Assembly (NCBI RefSeq): GCF_026240945.1
Contig: NZ_JAPFPY010000001.1
Coordinates: 1-64,000 of the forward strand
Direction of reading: 5' to 3'
Source of the DNA: Mycolicibacterium sp. J2
Lineage (GTDB): Bacteria; Actinomycetota; Actinomycetes; Mycobacteriales; Mycobacteriaceae
DNA: 64,000 nt
Part shown: positions 15,704 through 23,755 of the stretch, in pieces
Numbering within the stretch: position 1 is the stretch's first letter
Layout: every line of letters begins with the position of its first letter
Program-made: the position numbers and the translations under genes
Notes under the pieces: generated by a model
What the model was told of the DNA's origin: nothing
The model's database searches: none
The model's input: the letters and a program-made list of their open reading frames with translations, nothing else

Positions 15704-16447
15704 GTGAGGACTTTTGCGCAAGTGCACACCGGCCGTGCCACTGCGCCCGGTGTGGGTCGGCGGCGTGCGTTGGCCCTGGGTGGTGCCGCGCTGGCCTCGG
15801 TCCTCCTCGCTCCCGCCGGACCGGCTCGCAGCCAACCCAACGGCGCCTGGGATCCCACCCTGCCAAGCCTGCTCAGCGCAGGGGCCCCGGGAGATCCGTT
15901 GGCCATCGCCAACGCCTCGCTACAAGCCAGCGCCATGGCGGCGCAGACGACGATGGATCTCGGGCGCAAGTTCTTGGGCAGTCTGGGCATCTTGGGCCCG
16001 GCGGAGAACGCGGCGCCGGCGTTGCTCGGCAACCGCGTCTACGGCCGGCAGGCGGTCGAGTACGTCATCCGGCGCGCCGGGTCGCAGATCGGGGTGCCCT
16101 ATTCCTGGGGCGGCGGCAGCTTGACCGGCCCCAGCCGCGGGATCGATTCCGGTGCCGGGACGGTGGGGTTCGATTGCTCGGGTCTGGCCCGTTACGCCTT
16201 TGCCGGCGTCGGCATCCTGTTGCCGCGGTACTCCGGCGATCAGTACGACGCGGGCCGCAAAGTGGCGCCGTCGCAGGCCAAGCGCGGCGACCTTCTGTTC
16301 TGGGGACCGGGCGGAGGGCAACACGAGGCGATCTACCTCGGTGCTGGACAGATGCTGGAAGCGCAGCAGACCGGCGTCCCGGTGAAGGTGTCGCCGGTTC
16401 GGACGAGCGGAATGACCCCCTATGTCACGCGCATCATCGAGACGTGA
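15704..16447 (+). CDS. Secreted NlpC/P60 peptidoglycan hydrolase, RipD-like
   Basis: A 247-residue protein. A signal sequence (RRRALALGGAALASVLLAPAGPARS, about 18-42) precedes a helical linker and the C-terminal NlpC/P60 domain (about 120-247). Catalytic Cys158 in GFDCSGLARYAF and His207 in GGQHEAIYLG are present. The sequence resembles M. tuberculosis RipD (GVPYSWGGG, SPVRTSGMTPYV), but RipD itself has lost the catalytic cysteine, so this relative should be active on peptide stems. GTG 15704 follows AAAAGGGGA at 15689-15697. It is followed by a convergent BlaI/M56 operon. Confidence 0.9.
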   Translation: MRTFAQVHTGRATAPGVGRRRALALGGAALASVLLAPAGPARSQPNGAWDPTLPSLLSAGAPGDPLAIANASLQASAMAAQTTMDLGRKFLGSLGILGPAENAAPALLGNRVYGRQAVEYVIRRAGSQIGVPYSWGGGSLTGPSRGIDSGAGTVGFDCSGLARYAFAGVGILLPRYSGDQYDAGRKVAPSQAKRGDLLFWGPGGGQHEAIYLGAGQMLEAQQTGVPVKVSPVRTSGMTPYVTRIIET

Positions 16448-17445
16448 AAAGGCCTCTGCAGCCGGATGTTCCGGTCACCCACCGGGGCCAGGTACAGCCG
16501 CTCAACCCAGACACGGCCAGAAACCGGACAGGGCAAGACCGAGCACTGCGGGCGGACCCACCGCGATGACGGTGCCCACGCCGGCCAGCATGATCTGGGT
16601 CGCCAGGCGGGCCCCTTGGTCGCCGGCTCGGCCAGACGCTGTGCGCGACGAAGCACCGCGACGTCGGCAGCACCGAGCGCGTGCGCGGGTGCGGCACCGA
16701 CGAGCGCCAGCAGGCCGTCCAACAGCGCGTGTTCGCCGTAGCGGCGCACCGCAGCGTCGTCGGCGCACATTTCCAGCAGCCGTGCCACCTCCTCGGCGCC
16801 GCGGGTGAGCAGTCTGATCCGCGGGGCGACGGCGGCCAGCCCACGCAGGACGGTCACGATGCTCTGGTGGTGGCCGGCCAGGTGCGCGCGTTCGTGGGCG
16901 AGAACCGCACCCAGTTCCCGTTCACCGAGTGCGGCGACAGCGGAGCTGGTGACGACGATGGTCGACGGCCGACCCGCCACACAATAGGCGGCCCTTTCCC
17001 CGGACTTCACGACGTACACGTCGCCGCCGTGCATCGGTTGACCGACCATCCGGATCGCCTCGCCATGATCGTGGGCGTGGTCGCGCAGCCTGGTGATGGT
17101 GCGGATCAATCGCACGCCCAGCACGACGGTGGTCGCCACGGCGACCAGCGCGACGGCCAGCACGGCGAACTGGGGTACCGGACCGGCAGCCCCAGAAGCC
17201 AAGTCGCACAGCAATTCCAAACACGATGCCACGAACGCTCCGGGCTCTCCCCAATGGGCGATCACGTCCACCACGAGAAAGGTCGCGATCAGCAGCGTGG
17301 TGCCCACCGCGCTGACGATCGCGGTGAGCCACAGTGCGACCGCGGTGCGGGGAGCGTGGCCACTACGCGTCATCCGGGTCAGCACCGCCGGCCCCAGGAC
17401 GAGCAGCGCGCCGTTGTAAACGGCCAACCCGGCCAGCGCGGTCAC
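16420..17445 (-). CDS. M56 (BlaR1-like) membrane metallopeptidase, C terminus frameshifted
   Basis: An integral membrane zinc peptidase with helices at about 1-20, 33-60 and 85-112 and the zinc site HERAH at 184-188, followed by EMCADDAAVRRYG. M56 proteins partner with BlaI-type repressors, cutting them or sensing signals. After ATKG (near base 16612) the frame turns into Trp/Arg/Pro-rich sequence. The neighbouring frame instead reads ARLATQIMLAGVGTVIAV, a normal last membrane helix, and ends at 16502. One G missing from a G run explains this. The original length would be about 314 residues. GTG 17445 overlaps the blaI stop codon (GTGA). Confidence 0.85.
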   Translation of the reverse strand: MTALAGLAVYNGALLVLGPAVLTRMTRSGHAPRTAVALWLTAIVSAVGTTLLIATFLVVDVIAHWGEPGAFVASCLELLCDLASGAAGPVPQFAVLAVALVAVATTVVLGVRLIRTITRLRDHAHDHGEAIRMVGQPMHGGDVYVVKSGERAAYCVAGRPSTIVVTSSAVAALGERELGAVLAHERAHLAGHHQSIVTVLRGLAAVAPRIRLLTRGAEEVARLLEMCADDAAVRRYGEHALLDGLLALVGAAPAHALGAADVAVLRRAQRLAEPATKGPAWRPRSCWPAWAPSSRWVRPQCSVLPCPVSGRVWVERLYLAPVGDRNIRLQRPFHVSMMRVT

Positions 17446-17831
17446 CGCTTCTTGGCCCTGCTGGTTCGGCGACTCATCCGGCGTAACGCATCGCGCAGGC
17501 TGTCCGACGCCGTCGGCCCGATCTGTTCGACGAAGTAACTCAGCACCAATTCGGACCGGCCACCGTCGTCGAGGGCCTCCCGCATCAGTCGGGCGGTGTG
17601 TTCTTCACGCGTCATGATCGCCCAGTACCGGTAGGCACGGCCGTCGCGTTCGCGTTCCAGCCAGCCCTTGGTATGCAGGTTGTCCATCGTCGACATCACG
17701 GTGGTGTACGCGATTTGCCGTTCCGCGGCGAGCTCTTCGAAGATGTCACGCACCGTGACGGTGTCGGGGTCGCGATTCCAGATCCTGTCCATCACGACGG
17801 CTTCCAGATCCCCGAAACCTCGCACACCCAC
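17442..17831 (-). CDS. blaI: BlaI/MecI-family transcriptional repressor
   Basis: A 129-residue winged-helix repressor. Diagnostic stretches are FGDLEAVVMDRIWN, TVRDIFEELAAERQIAYTTV and STMDNLHTKGWLERERDGRA, followed by a C-terminal dimerisation helix (LVLSYFVEQIGPTASDSLRDAL). It resembles mycobacterial BlaI. I prefer GTG 17831 because GGAGG at 17841-17845 is nine bases upstream; GTG 17840 would be too close. It is translationally coupled to the M56 peptidase gene downstream. The operator is unknown. In Gram-positive bacteria such pairs control beta-lactamase or copper (CopY) genes, so the copper neighbourhood is notable. Confidence 0.9.
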   Translation of the reverse strand: MGVRGFGDLEAVVMDRIWNRDPDTVTVRDIFEELAAERQIAYTTVMSTMDNLHTKGWLERERDGRAYRYWAIMTREEHTARLMREALDDGGRSELVLSYFVEQIGPTASDSLRDALRRMSRRTSRAKKR

Positions 17832-17929
17832 TGGCCACACCCTCCGATTGTCGGGACGGAGTTTACCGCGCCGGGTGCTCTTGCAGGCGGACCGACGTGA
17901 GCGTCGCAGCCGAAGACCACCACGCGCCG

Positions 17930-19453
17930 TCACCCGGCGACGTAATCGAGGGTGGTCATCATCCCGGCCGCTTGGTGATACGTGTTATGGCAGTGCAACA
18001 TCCAGATACCGGGATTGTCGGTGACGAGCCGTACGCCGATCCTCTGCCGGGGCAACACGATCAGGGTGTCTTTACGCGGGCCGGGCCGTCCGTCGGCGGT
18101 CAGCACCTCGAATGTGTGTCCGTGCAGGTGCATCGGGTGCCACATCGTGGTGTCGTTGACGAAGACGAGGTCGACGGTGCGGCCCTGCTGAACCCGCAGC
18201 GGCTCCATCTGTCCGTAGGGACGGCCGTTGATGGTCCAGTCGTAGCTCATCATGGCGCCGGCCAGCCGAGCGGTCAGCGTGGTGTCGGCACGTCCGGCCG
18301 ACAGCACCGCCTCGGGTGCGGCGGCGAACGTGGCCACCGTGCCGACCCGGCCGCGTAACTCGGCAGGCACGTAATCCGCTGCGGGTGCGGTACCGGCGGC
18401 CGTGGACAGCACCGCTCGGGCGTACGCATTCTTGCCCTCGGCCGAGGCCACCAACGGAAACACACCGTCGCCCGCGGTGACCACCACGTCGTAGCGTTCC
18501 CCCATGCCCAGCAGCAGTGCGTCCACGTCGGTCGGCACCACCGGGAATCCGTCGGTGTGGGTCACGGTCATCGTGTGCTCGGCCAGGGCCACCCGAAACG
18601 CGGTGTCGGAGCCCGCGTTGATGAATCGGATCCGGAGTCGCTGACCGGGTTTCGCCGCGAACGTGGCGGGCGCCGCCGGGACCCGGCCGTTGATGACATA
18701 GGTCGGGTAGCTGATATCACCCGCGTCGCCCCCCAGCAGGTCGCTGGTGCCGACACCACCGACCCCGGGCACCGCCGGACCCGATCCCATGCCCGGCATG
18801 CCACCCATCGCGTGCCCGCCCATACCCATCGCCTGCAGCCCGTCGAACAGTTGTTGCGGGCTGCTGCCGATTCCGGCGGTCCAGTCGTCGAGTATCACGA
18901 TCCATTCCGCGTCGTAGGCACCGGGTTCGCGCGGATCGTCGATGATCACCGGCAGATACAAACCCTGGTCGGCATGCAGATCGGTGTGCGGATGCGCCCA
19001 GTAGGTACCCGGATGTGGTGCGGTGAAGCGGTAGGTGAACTCCGCCCCCGGCGCGACATCCGGCGTGGCCGGTGCCGCGCCGTCCATGTCGTTGCGCAAC
19101 GCCAACCCGTGCCAATGCACCGACGACGCCTGCGGTAGACCGTTGACCAGCGTGACCGCCAGTTCGTCGCCGACATCGGCCCGGATCAACGGCCCCGGCA
19201 GCATCTGGTTGTAGGCATAGGCCTGCGCCCTGGTGCCGCCGAGGTCCAAGGCCGCCGATCCGGCGGTCAGCCTCATCTCCACCGTGCGCCCCGTGTGCGG
19301 GCGGGCCGCTTCGGCCGCAGCGATCGCATCGGCAGGCGTCGATGCTGCAACACGGCCGGCGTCGACTCGTCGACCGCATCCGGCCAGCGCGAGCCCCCCG
19401 AGTGCGGTGGCCGCCAGAAACCCGCGCCGCGTCAGGGCCGCTTCCCCGCTCAT
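17930..19453 (-). CDS. mmcO: Tat-exported multicopper oxidase lipoprotein, MmcO-like
   Basis: A 507-residue three-domain cupredoxin. It starts with a twin-arginine signal (TRRGFLAATALGG) ending in the lipobox LALAGC (Cys26). The copper ligand motifs are all present: HWHGLAL, HPHTD, HPMHLHGHTF and HCHNTYHQAAGM. A Met-rich loop (GMGGHAMGGMPGMG) is typical of cuprous oxidases. The sequence follows M. tuberculosis MmcO (Rv0846c) closely. Such enzymes oxidise toxic Cu(I) to Cu(II) outside the membrane. ATG 19453 follows AAGGGGG. It diverges from the response regulator gene; the intergenic DNA holds a CopR-like direct repeat. Confidence 0.94.
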   Translation of the reverse strand: MSGEAALTRRGFLAATALGGLALAGCGRRVDAGRVAASTPADAIAAAEAARPHTGRTVEMRLTAGSAALDLGGTRAQAYAYNQMLPGPLIRADVGDELAVTLVNGLPQASSVHWHGLALRNDMDGAAPATPDVAPGAEFTYRFTAPHPGTYWAHPHTDLHADQGLYLPVIIDDPREPGAYDAEWIVILDDWTAGIGSSPQQLFDGLQAMGMGGHAMGGMPGMGSGPAVPGVGGVGTSDLLGGDAGDISYPTYVINGRVPAAPATFAAKPGQRLRIRFINAGSDTAFRVALAEHTMTVTHTDGFPVVPTDVDALLLGMGERYDVVVTAGDGVFPLVASAEGKNAYARAVLSTAAGTAPAADYVPAELRGRVGTVATFAAAPEAVLSAGRADTTLTARLAGAMMSYDWTINGRPYGQMEPLRVQQGRTVDLVFVNDTTMWHPMHLHGHTFEVLTADGRPGPRKDTLIVLPRQRIGVRLVTDNPGIWMLHCHNTYHQAAGMMTTLDYVAG

Positions 19454-19516
19454 CGACACCCCCTTCACCATCTGCCACGATGAGCGGGTTCACCGGCGAA
19501 ATCGGTATTGCTTTGA

Positions 19517-19537
19517 TGAAGATTCGGTCAAAGTCGG
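19517..19537 (+). promoter_or_regulatory. CopR-like direct repeat between mmcO and the response regulator gene
   Basis: TGAAGATTCGG is followed directly by TCAAAGTCGG, giving two half-sites 11 bases apart. Corynebacterium glutamicum CopR is known to bind TGAAGATTT-N2-TGAAGATTT, which has the same unit and spacing. A second copy (TCAAGATTCGG TAAAGATGCC) lies upstream of the DUF305 gene in the same orientation relative to the regulated gene. Confidence 0.6.
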
Positions 19538-19580
19538 CCCGGTGTGCCCATCGGCCGCAGGTAGGCGGCACCATACGTGC

Positions 19581-20333
19581 ATGGACAACGCGACAGCACC
19601 CGCCGGACCCGGTTCGGGATTTCGCGCTCTGGTGGTCGACGACGAGGTGGGCCTGGCCAACGTGGTGGGCAGTTACCTTGAGCGCGAACAGTTTGAGGTC
19701 ACGGTGTGTCACACCGGGTCCGACGCGGTGGTGCTGGCTCGGGAAGTCGATCCCGACGTGGTGGTGCTCGACCTGGGCCTGCCGGGTATCGACGGTGTCG
19801 AGGTGTGCCGGCAACTGCGGGTGTTCTCCGACGCCTACGTGGTCATGCTCACCGCTCGTGATTCCGAGACGGACACCATCGTGGGTCTTTCGGTCGGCGC
19901 CGACGACTACGTCACCAAACCCTTCAATCCGCGGGAGTTGGTGGCGCGCATCCGGGCCATGCTGCGGCGGCCCCGCACCGTGTCGGCACTGGCCGATCTG
20001 CGCCGTCCCGGGCCGCCGGAATCCGCTCCCCCGCGGGTGTTCGGGCCGCTGTCCATCGATATCGACCGCCGCGAGGTGACGCTGAACGACGTGTCGATCT
20101 CGTTGACCCGCACCCAGTTCGACATTCTGGCCACCCTGTCCGCACGACCGGGTGTGGTGTTCTCCCGCGGCCAGATCCTGCAGGCGGTGTGGGGTGATTC
20201 GTGGGTGGGCAACGACCACCTCGTCGACGTCCACATCGGTCAACTGCGCCGCAAGCTCGGCGACGACGCGGCCAATTCCCGTTTTGTCCAGACGGTGCGG
20301 GGCGTCGGATACCGCATGGGTACGGGCGCATGA
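19581..20333 (+). CDS. OmpR-family response regulator, CopR-like
   Basis: A 250-residue regulator. The receiver domain (15-130) has the acidic pocket VVDDE, phosphoacceptor Asp64 in VVLDLGLPG, and the conserved Thr and Lys in MLTARD and YVTKPF. A C-terminal winged helix (about 158-248) contains LTRTQFDILATL, the recognition helix VDVHIGQLRRKLG and the VRGVGYRMG wing. Its stop overlaps the kinase start (ATGA), so the two are coupled. Position next to mmcO, and the CopR-type repeat before it, suggest that it activates copper efflux and oxidation genes. No clear ribosome-binding site precedes ATG 19581. Confidence 0.92.
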   Translation: MDNATAPAGPGSGFRALVVDDEVGLANVVGSYLEREQFEVTVCHTGSDAVVLAREVDPDVVVLDLGLPGIDGVEVCRQLRVFSDAYVVMLTARDSETDTIVGLSVGADDYVTKPFNPRELVARIRAMLRRPRTVSALADLRRPGPPESAPPRVFGPLSIDIDRREVTLNDVSISLTRTQFDILATLSARPGVVFSRGQILQAVWGDSWVGNDHLVDVHIGQLRRKLGDDAANSRFVQTVRGVGYRMGTGA

Positions 20334-21481
20334 CTTCCTCGACGACGGTGCAGCGCAGCGCTTTCGGCTGGCGGCGACCGAGATTCGGTCTGGGCGCGCG
20401 GCTTCTGGGCGCGCAGGCCCTGGTGTTGCTGGCCGGCGGGATGACGACGTTGGTCGTCGCCGCGGTGGTCGGTCCGCCGCTGTTCCGTGAGCATCTGCGC
20501 CGAGCCGGTGTCGGCCACGGGTCCGACGAGCAGTTCCACGCCGAGCAGGCCTACCGCTATGCCACCGCACTGTCGACCGCGGTGGCGGTGGCGGTCGCCG
20601 CCCTGGCCGCGCTGGTGGTGAGCGCCTATTTCAGTCGCCGGCTACAGCATTCGGTGTCCGAGGTGTCGGCGGCCGCCAGCGCGTTGGCCGCGGGCCACTA
20701 CGATATTCGCGTCGCGCCGGCCGGCCTGGGAACGGACTTCGACAGTCTGGCCGCCGCTTTCAACCAGATGGCCCAGCGGCTGGGCAGCGTGGAGCTCACC
20801 CGGCAACGGATGTTCAGCGATCTGGCCCACGAAATCCGTACACCGGTATCGGTTTTGGAGGTCTATCTGCAGGCCGTCGAGGACGGTGTGCGGGTGATGG
20901 ACGCCGAGACGATGTCCATGCTGCGCGGCCAGGCGGACCGCCTGGTGCGCTTCTCGCAGGATTTCGCGGCGTTGGCGCGCGCCGAGGAGGGCGGCGCGTC
21001 GCTCGACCTGCAGCTCGGCGCCGCGGCTCCGGTGGTGCGCGACGCGGTGGCGGCGGCCGCCGGCGGCTATGCCGCGAAGTCCGTTGCGCTGACCAGTGAG
21101 CTGCCCGCCGAACTGCCGCAGGTTCGGTGGGATCCGCAGCGGATCGGTCAGGTGCTGCAGAATCTGTTGGACAACGCCCTGCGGCACACGCCGGCCGGTG
21201 GCCGGGTACACGTGCGGGTCACCGCCGACCAGCGCAACCTCACGGTGACGCTGTCCGACAACGGCGACGGCATCCCGGCCGAACACCTGCCGCACATCTT
21301 CGAGCGGTTCTACCGCGTCGACGCCGCCCGCGACCGACGGCACGGCGGTGCGGGTATCGGCCTGGCCATCTCGAAGGCTTTCGCCGAGGCGCACCATGGC
21401 GAGCTCACGGCGGCCAGTGCCGGACCGGGGCACGGCGCGACGTTCACCCTGGTCGTGCCCATCGCCGGTCCGACCGCCTAG
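20330..21481 (+). CDS. Sensor histidine kinase, CopS-like
   Basis: A 383-residue membrane sensor. Two helices (about 25-52 and 84-106) flank a short extracytoplasmic loop with several His and Glu (REHLRRAGVGHGSDEQFHAEQ), which could bind a metal. A HAMP domain follows, then the H box with phosphorylated His167 in DLAHEIRTPVS. The ATP-binding domain has the N box (NLLDNALRHTP), G1 (DNGDG), F (IFERFYRVD) and G2 (GGAGIGLAI). It is translationally coupled to its response regulator. The copper role is inferred from gene neighbours only. Confidence 0.92.
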   Translation: MTSSTTVQRSAFGWRRPRFGLGARLLGAQALVLLAGGMTTLVVAAVVGPPLFREHLRRAGVGHGSDEQFHAEQAYRYATALSTAVAVAVAALAALVVSAYFSRRLQHSVSEVSAAASALAAGHYDIRVAPAGLGTDFDSLAAAFNQMAQRLGSVELTRQRMFSDLAHEIRTPVSVLEVYLQAVEDGVRVMDAETMSMLRGQADRLVRFSQDFAALARAEEGGASLDLQLGAAAPVVRDAVAAAAGGYAAKSVALTSELPAELPQVRWDPQRIGQVLQNLLDNALRHTPAGGRVHVRVTADQRNLTVTLSDNGDGIPAEHLPHIFERFYRVDAARDRRHGGAGIGLAISKAFAEAHHGELTAASAGPGHGATFTLVVPIAGPTA

Positions 21482-21484
21482 CCA

Positions 21485-22144
21485 CTACAACGTCGCCAGG
21501 ATCGGCCTCATCGTCTCGATCTCGCTCTGCTGGCTGGTCTTGATGTTGTTGGCCAGCGCGACCGCGTCCGGGAACTGGCCGGTCCGAATCTCGGTCTCGG
21601 CCATCGTGATCGCTCCCTGGTGATGCGCGATCATCTGCGTCAGGAACAGCTTGCTCGCGGCGACGCCCTGGGCGTTCTGCAGCGCGGCCATATCTTGCTC
21701 CGACATCATGCCCTCACCGCCGTGCATGCCGGGCATGCCCATACCTGGCATGTCCATGCCCGGCATGGACGACGAGGGCGCCATGCCCGGGGTGCCCCAC
21801 TGGGACAGCCAGCCCTTCATCTGATCGATCTCGGGGCCCTGCGCCGCCTTGATCTTGGTGGCCAGATCCGTCACCTTCGGGTCGATGCCCTGCTTGCCCA
21901 GGATCATGTCGCTCATCTCGATCGCCTGCTGGTGGTGCGGGATCATCATCTGCGCGAACATCACGTCGGCGTGGTTGTGCGCGGCGGCCGACGGGGCCGC
22001 CGAGGTGGATGTGGCCGAGGGCGACGTCGCGGCCGATGACGGGGAGGTCGCGGCCGACGACGGTGCGGACGTGGAGTTGTTACACGCGGCGAGCGTGATC
22101 GCCGCCGCCACCGCGGCCGTGCCGGCCAGCACAGTTCTCTTCAC
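21485..22144 (-). CDS. DUF305 lipoprotein, Met/His-rich, probably copper-linked
   Basis: A 219-residue lipoprotein with lipobox TLAAC (Cys21) and a Ser/Thr/Ala linker. The DUF305 four-helix region has two repeats of the family signature: MMIPHHQQAIEMSDMIL (about 67-83) and QMIAHHQGAITMAETEI (about 170-186). Between them is a Met-rich loop (MPGMDMPGMGMPGMHGGEGMM) that could bind Cu(I). DUF305 proteins often sit beside copper oxidases. GTG 22144 follows GAAAGGAA. The CopR-like repeat about 104 bases upstream suggests co-regulation with mmcO. It converges tightly on the sensor kinase gene, with a gap of three bases. Confidence 0.9.
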   Translation of the reverse strand: MKRTVLAGTAAVAAAITLAACNNSTSAPSSAATSPSSAATSPSATSTSAAPSAAAHNHADVMFAQMMIPHHQQAIEMSDMILGKQGIDPKVTDLATKIKAAQGPEIDQMKGWLSQWGTPGMAPSSSMPGMDMPGMGMPGMHGGEGMMSEQDMAALQNAQGVAASKLFLTQMIAHHQGAITMAETEIRTGQFPDAVALANNIKTSQQSEIETMRPILATL

Positions 22145-22454
22145 GAGGCTTCCTTTCGGGTCGATCGCGGCGCGCGCCCGATCCAGGCGCCGTCACCGCG
22201 CTGATCCCAGCCTGGCCGGGGCCGGTATGACCACGCTCAGCGTCACCTCAAGATTCGGTAAAGATGCCAGGACTGGTTTCTGCCGGTGTTGCCCTGGGGC
22301 TCCGACTCTTGTCAGACGGATTGTGTGGAAACGACGTAGGAAAACAGCACGTCGGATTGACCGCCCTCCCTGGTGCGGGTCACGTAGGAGCCGATGAACG
22401 ACTGCCGGCACAACCATCGATCTGGCTGAGCAACTGATCAGGTGTGCATAGCCG
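22145..22454. promoter_or_regulatory. Upstream region of the DUF305 gene with CopR-like repeat
   Basis: In this 310-base non-coding stretch the direct repeat TCAAGATTCGG TAAAGATGCC is at 22248-22268, matching the one before mmcO in unit and spacing. I see no gene on either strand; the minus-strand frame at 22193-22417 lacks a start signal and family features. Confidence 0.55.
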
Positions 22455-22799
22455 TCAGCCCATCGGCGTGTCGGGGACCGGGGCGTTGCAGCGATCCCGG
22501 AAATCTGCCGCGGGTTGCCTGATGGCCCTGAGTTCGTTACTCACTTGGGGGTTCGCATCAAAGTAGGCCATGATGGCGGTCCGCATGTCGTCCCGATTCT
22601 TGCCTTTGAGACCAGTGAAGAACGCGTTTACGTCCGGATGCGTGAACAGATAAGCCGAGGTTCCGGCCGATACACCCGACATCACACCCGCCAGATCCGC
22701 TGCGGTGCAGTTCGGCGGATCCGCAGCGGCGACCGCGGAACTACCGATGACCATCGGCACGGTCATCAGGGTCGCACCAATAAGGTCACGAATGCGCAT
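22455..22799 (-). CDS. Secreted hemophore-like heme-binding protein (Rv0203-type family)
   Basis: A 114-residue exported protein. The signal peptide (IGATLMTVPMVIGSSAVAAADP) is followed by a small helical domain with PNCTAADLAGVMSGVSAGTSAYLFTHPDVNAFFTGLKG and DANPQVSNELRAIRQPAADFRDRC. The helical pattern and paired cysteines match the mycobacterial hemophore-like family containing Rv0203, which takes up heme outside the cell. Heme ligands cannot be assigned from sequence alone. ATG 22799 has a clear AAAAGGAG eight bases upstream, so the longer frame is rejected. It lies about 50 bases downstream of another exported-protein gene on the same strand. Confidence 0.85.
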   Translation of the reverse strand: MRIRDLIGATLMTVPMVIGSSAVAAADPPNCTAADLAGVMSGVSAGTSAYLFTHPDVNAFFTGLKGKNRDDMRTAIMAYFDANPQVSNELRAIRQPAADFRDRCNAPVPDTPMG

Positions 22800-22848
22800 G
22801 ATTGAGCTCCTTTTCCGATTGAACGTGTCAAGCACTGGTTCGTTATGG

Positions 22849-23151
22849 TCAGCGTCGAGGGCCGATTCCGCCCGGACGACCGGGTAGGCCGGGCCCACCT
22901 ATATCGATTCCTGGATCCCAGATCACATCCATGCCCCAATCGTCATCGCAATACCAGGTGTCCGCACAATAAGAGGGATAAGCCACCGACGGCGGAGTCG
23001 GTCCGCCGCCACGAACATCACCCTGTGCGCAAACCGTCGCGTACCCAGCACTGGTGCAGTCGGCCGAAGCCTGCGGTGCCGCCAAAACACCGATGCCATT
23101 GAAAACTAAGGGAACTAATCCGGCCAGAAGGAAGCGCTGTTGTACTTGCAC
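22849..23151 (-). CDS. Small secreted protein, function unknown
   Basis: A 100-residue product with a signal peptide (FLLAGLVPLVFNGIGVLAAPQASA, about 7-30). The mature part has four cysteines (DCTSAGYATVC, YCADTWYCDDDW) and a Gly/Pro/Asp/Trp-rich tail ending GIGPRR, a pattern common in mycobacterial secreted small proteins. GTG 23151 follows a strong AAGGAGG. It probably shares a transcript with the hemophore-like gene downstream. The 237 bases upstream, to 23388, are AT-rich and hold no gene that I can support. Confidence 0.75.
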   Translation of the reverse strand: MQVQQRFLLAGLVPLVFNGIGVLAAPQASADCTSAGYATVCAQGDVRGGGPTPPSVAYPSYCADTWYCDDDWGMDVIWDPGIDIGGPGLPGRPGGIGPRR

Positions 23152-23388
23152 GACGAACCTCCTTGGATTCGACGACCACGCGGTCGATAACTACATAGGA
23201 TATTCTCGCCTGTGAGCCCGCGGAATATGTTCAGGCATTTCGGTTATCGGAAAGTCCGGCGCATCAATCTCGTTAGTGCCACTCTTTTTTTGCCACTGCA
23301 AATTACCCCGCAGCCCGACGGGTTGTTCAACGCAACTCGCCATCGGCACGGGTTGGTGAATGCGCAGGAAGCCATGCTGACGCGCGGC

Positions 23389-23712
23389 TCACGAACGCGA
23401 GCCGGGTGCCAGGTGCACGCCCGCCGAGAATTCGGTTCGAGCTTGCGGAAACCGGCGGCCGAGCCGGTCGATCATGTGGTGCGCTTGATACAACTCGTGG
23501 CGCAGTTGTGCAGCGCGGCTGCGGTGATGGCGCATGTGCGGACCGCCGTGCGCCCTTTCGATCCGGCCCTCCGCTGCCTCGATCTTGCGCGAGATTTCTT
23601 CGACCTGCTCCCATAGGGCGGCCAGCAGCAAGCGTGCCTGCGCGATGTCACCATCCTCCGCGTTCTCGTAGATCATCCCGAACATGCTCGCACCGGCGAA
23701 TGAGATCCGCAC
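23389..23712 (-). CDS. Small helical protein, function unknown
   Basis: A 107-residue product, mostly helical with a coiled-coil feel: DIAQARLLLAALWEQVEEISRKIEAAEGRIERAHGG, then a His/Arg-rich segment (PHMRHHRSRAAQLRHELYQAHHMIDRLGRRF). An internal Met (MFGMIYENAEDG) may be the true start, giving about 98 residues. No membrane helix or signal peptide. It is divergent from the DUF3562-like gene. I do not recognise a family; coding bias and helix periodicity support it more than the overlapping plus-strand frame. Confidence 0.5.
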   Translation of the reverse strand: MRISFAGASMFGMIYENAEDGDIAQARLLLAALWEQVEEISRKIEAAEGRIERAHGGPHMRHHRSRAAQLRHELYQAHHMIDRLGRRFPQARTEFSAGVHLAPGSRS

Positions 23713-23723
23713 GCGAAGTCGCC

Positions 23724-23736
23724 GTCAAGACTTGAC
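23724..23736. promoter_or_regulatory. Palindrome GTCAAG-A-CTTGAC between divergent small genes
   Basis: A perfect 13-base dyad sits between the start codons of two divergent short genes (23712 and 23756), where an operator would be expected. It does not match the DosR box. The binding protein is unknown. Confidence 0.35.
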
Positions 23737-23755
23737 CCGCGAGCGAGGCGTGATC

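Noticed and set aside
16681..17538. A plus-strand frame of 285 codons opposite the M56 peptidase
   Set aside because: The minus-strand frame has the HExxH motif and membrane helices; the plus-strand product is Gln/His/Arg-rich with no domain.
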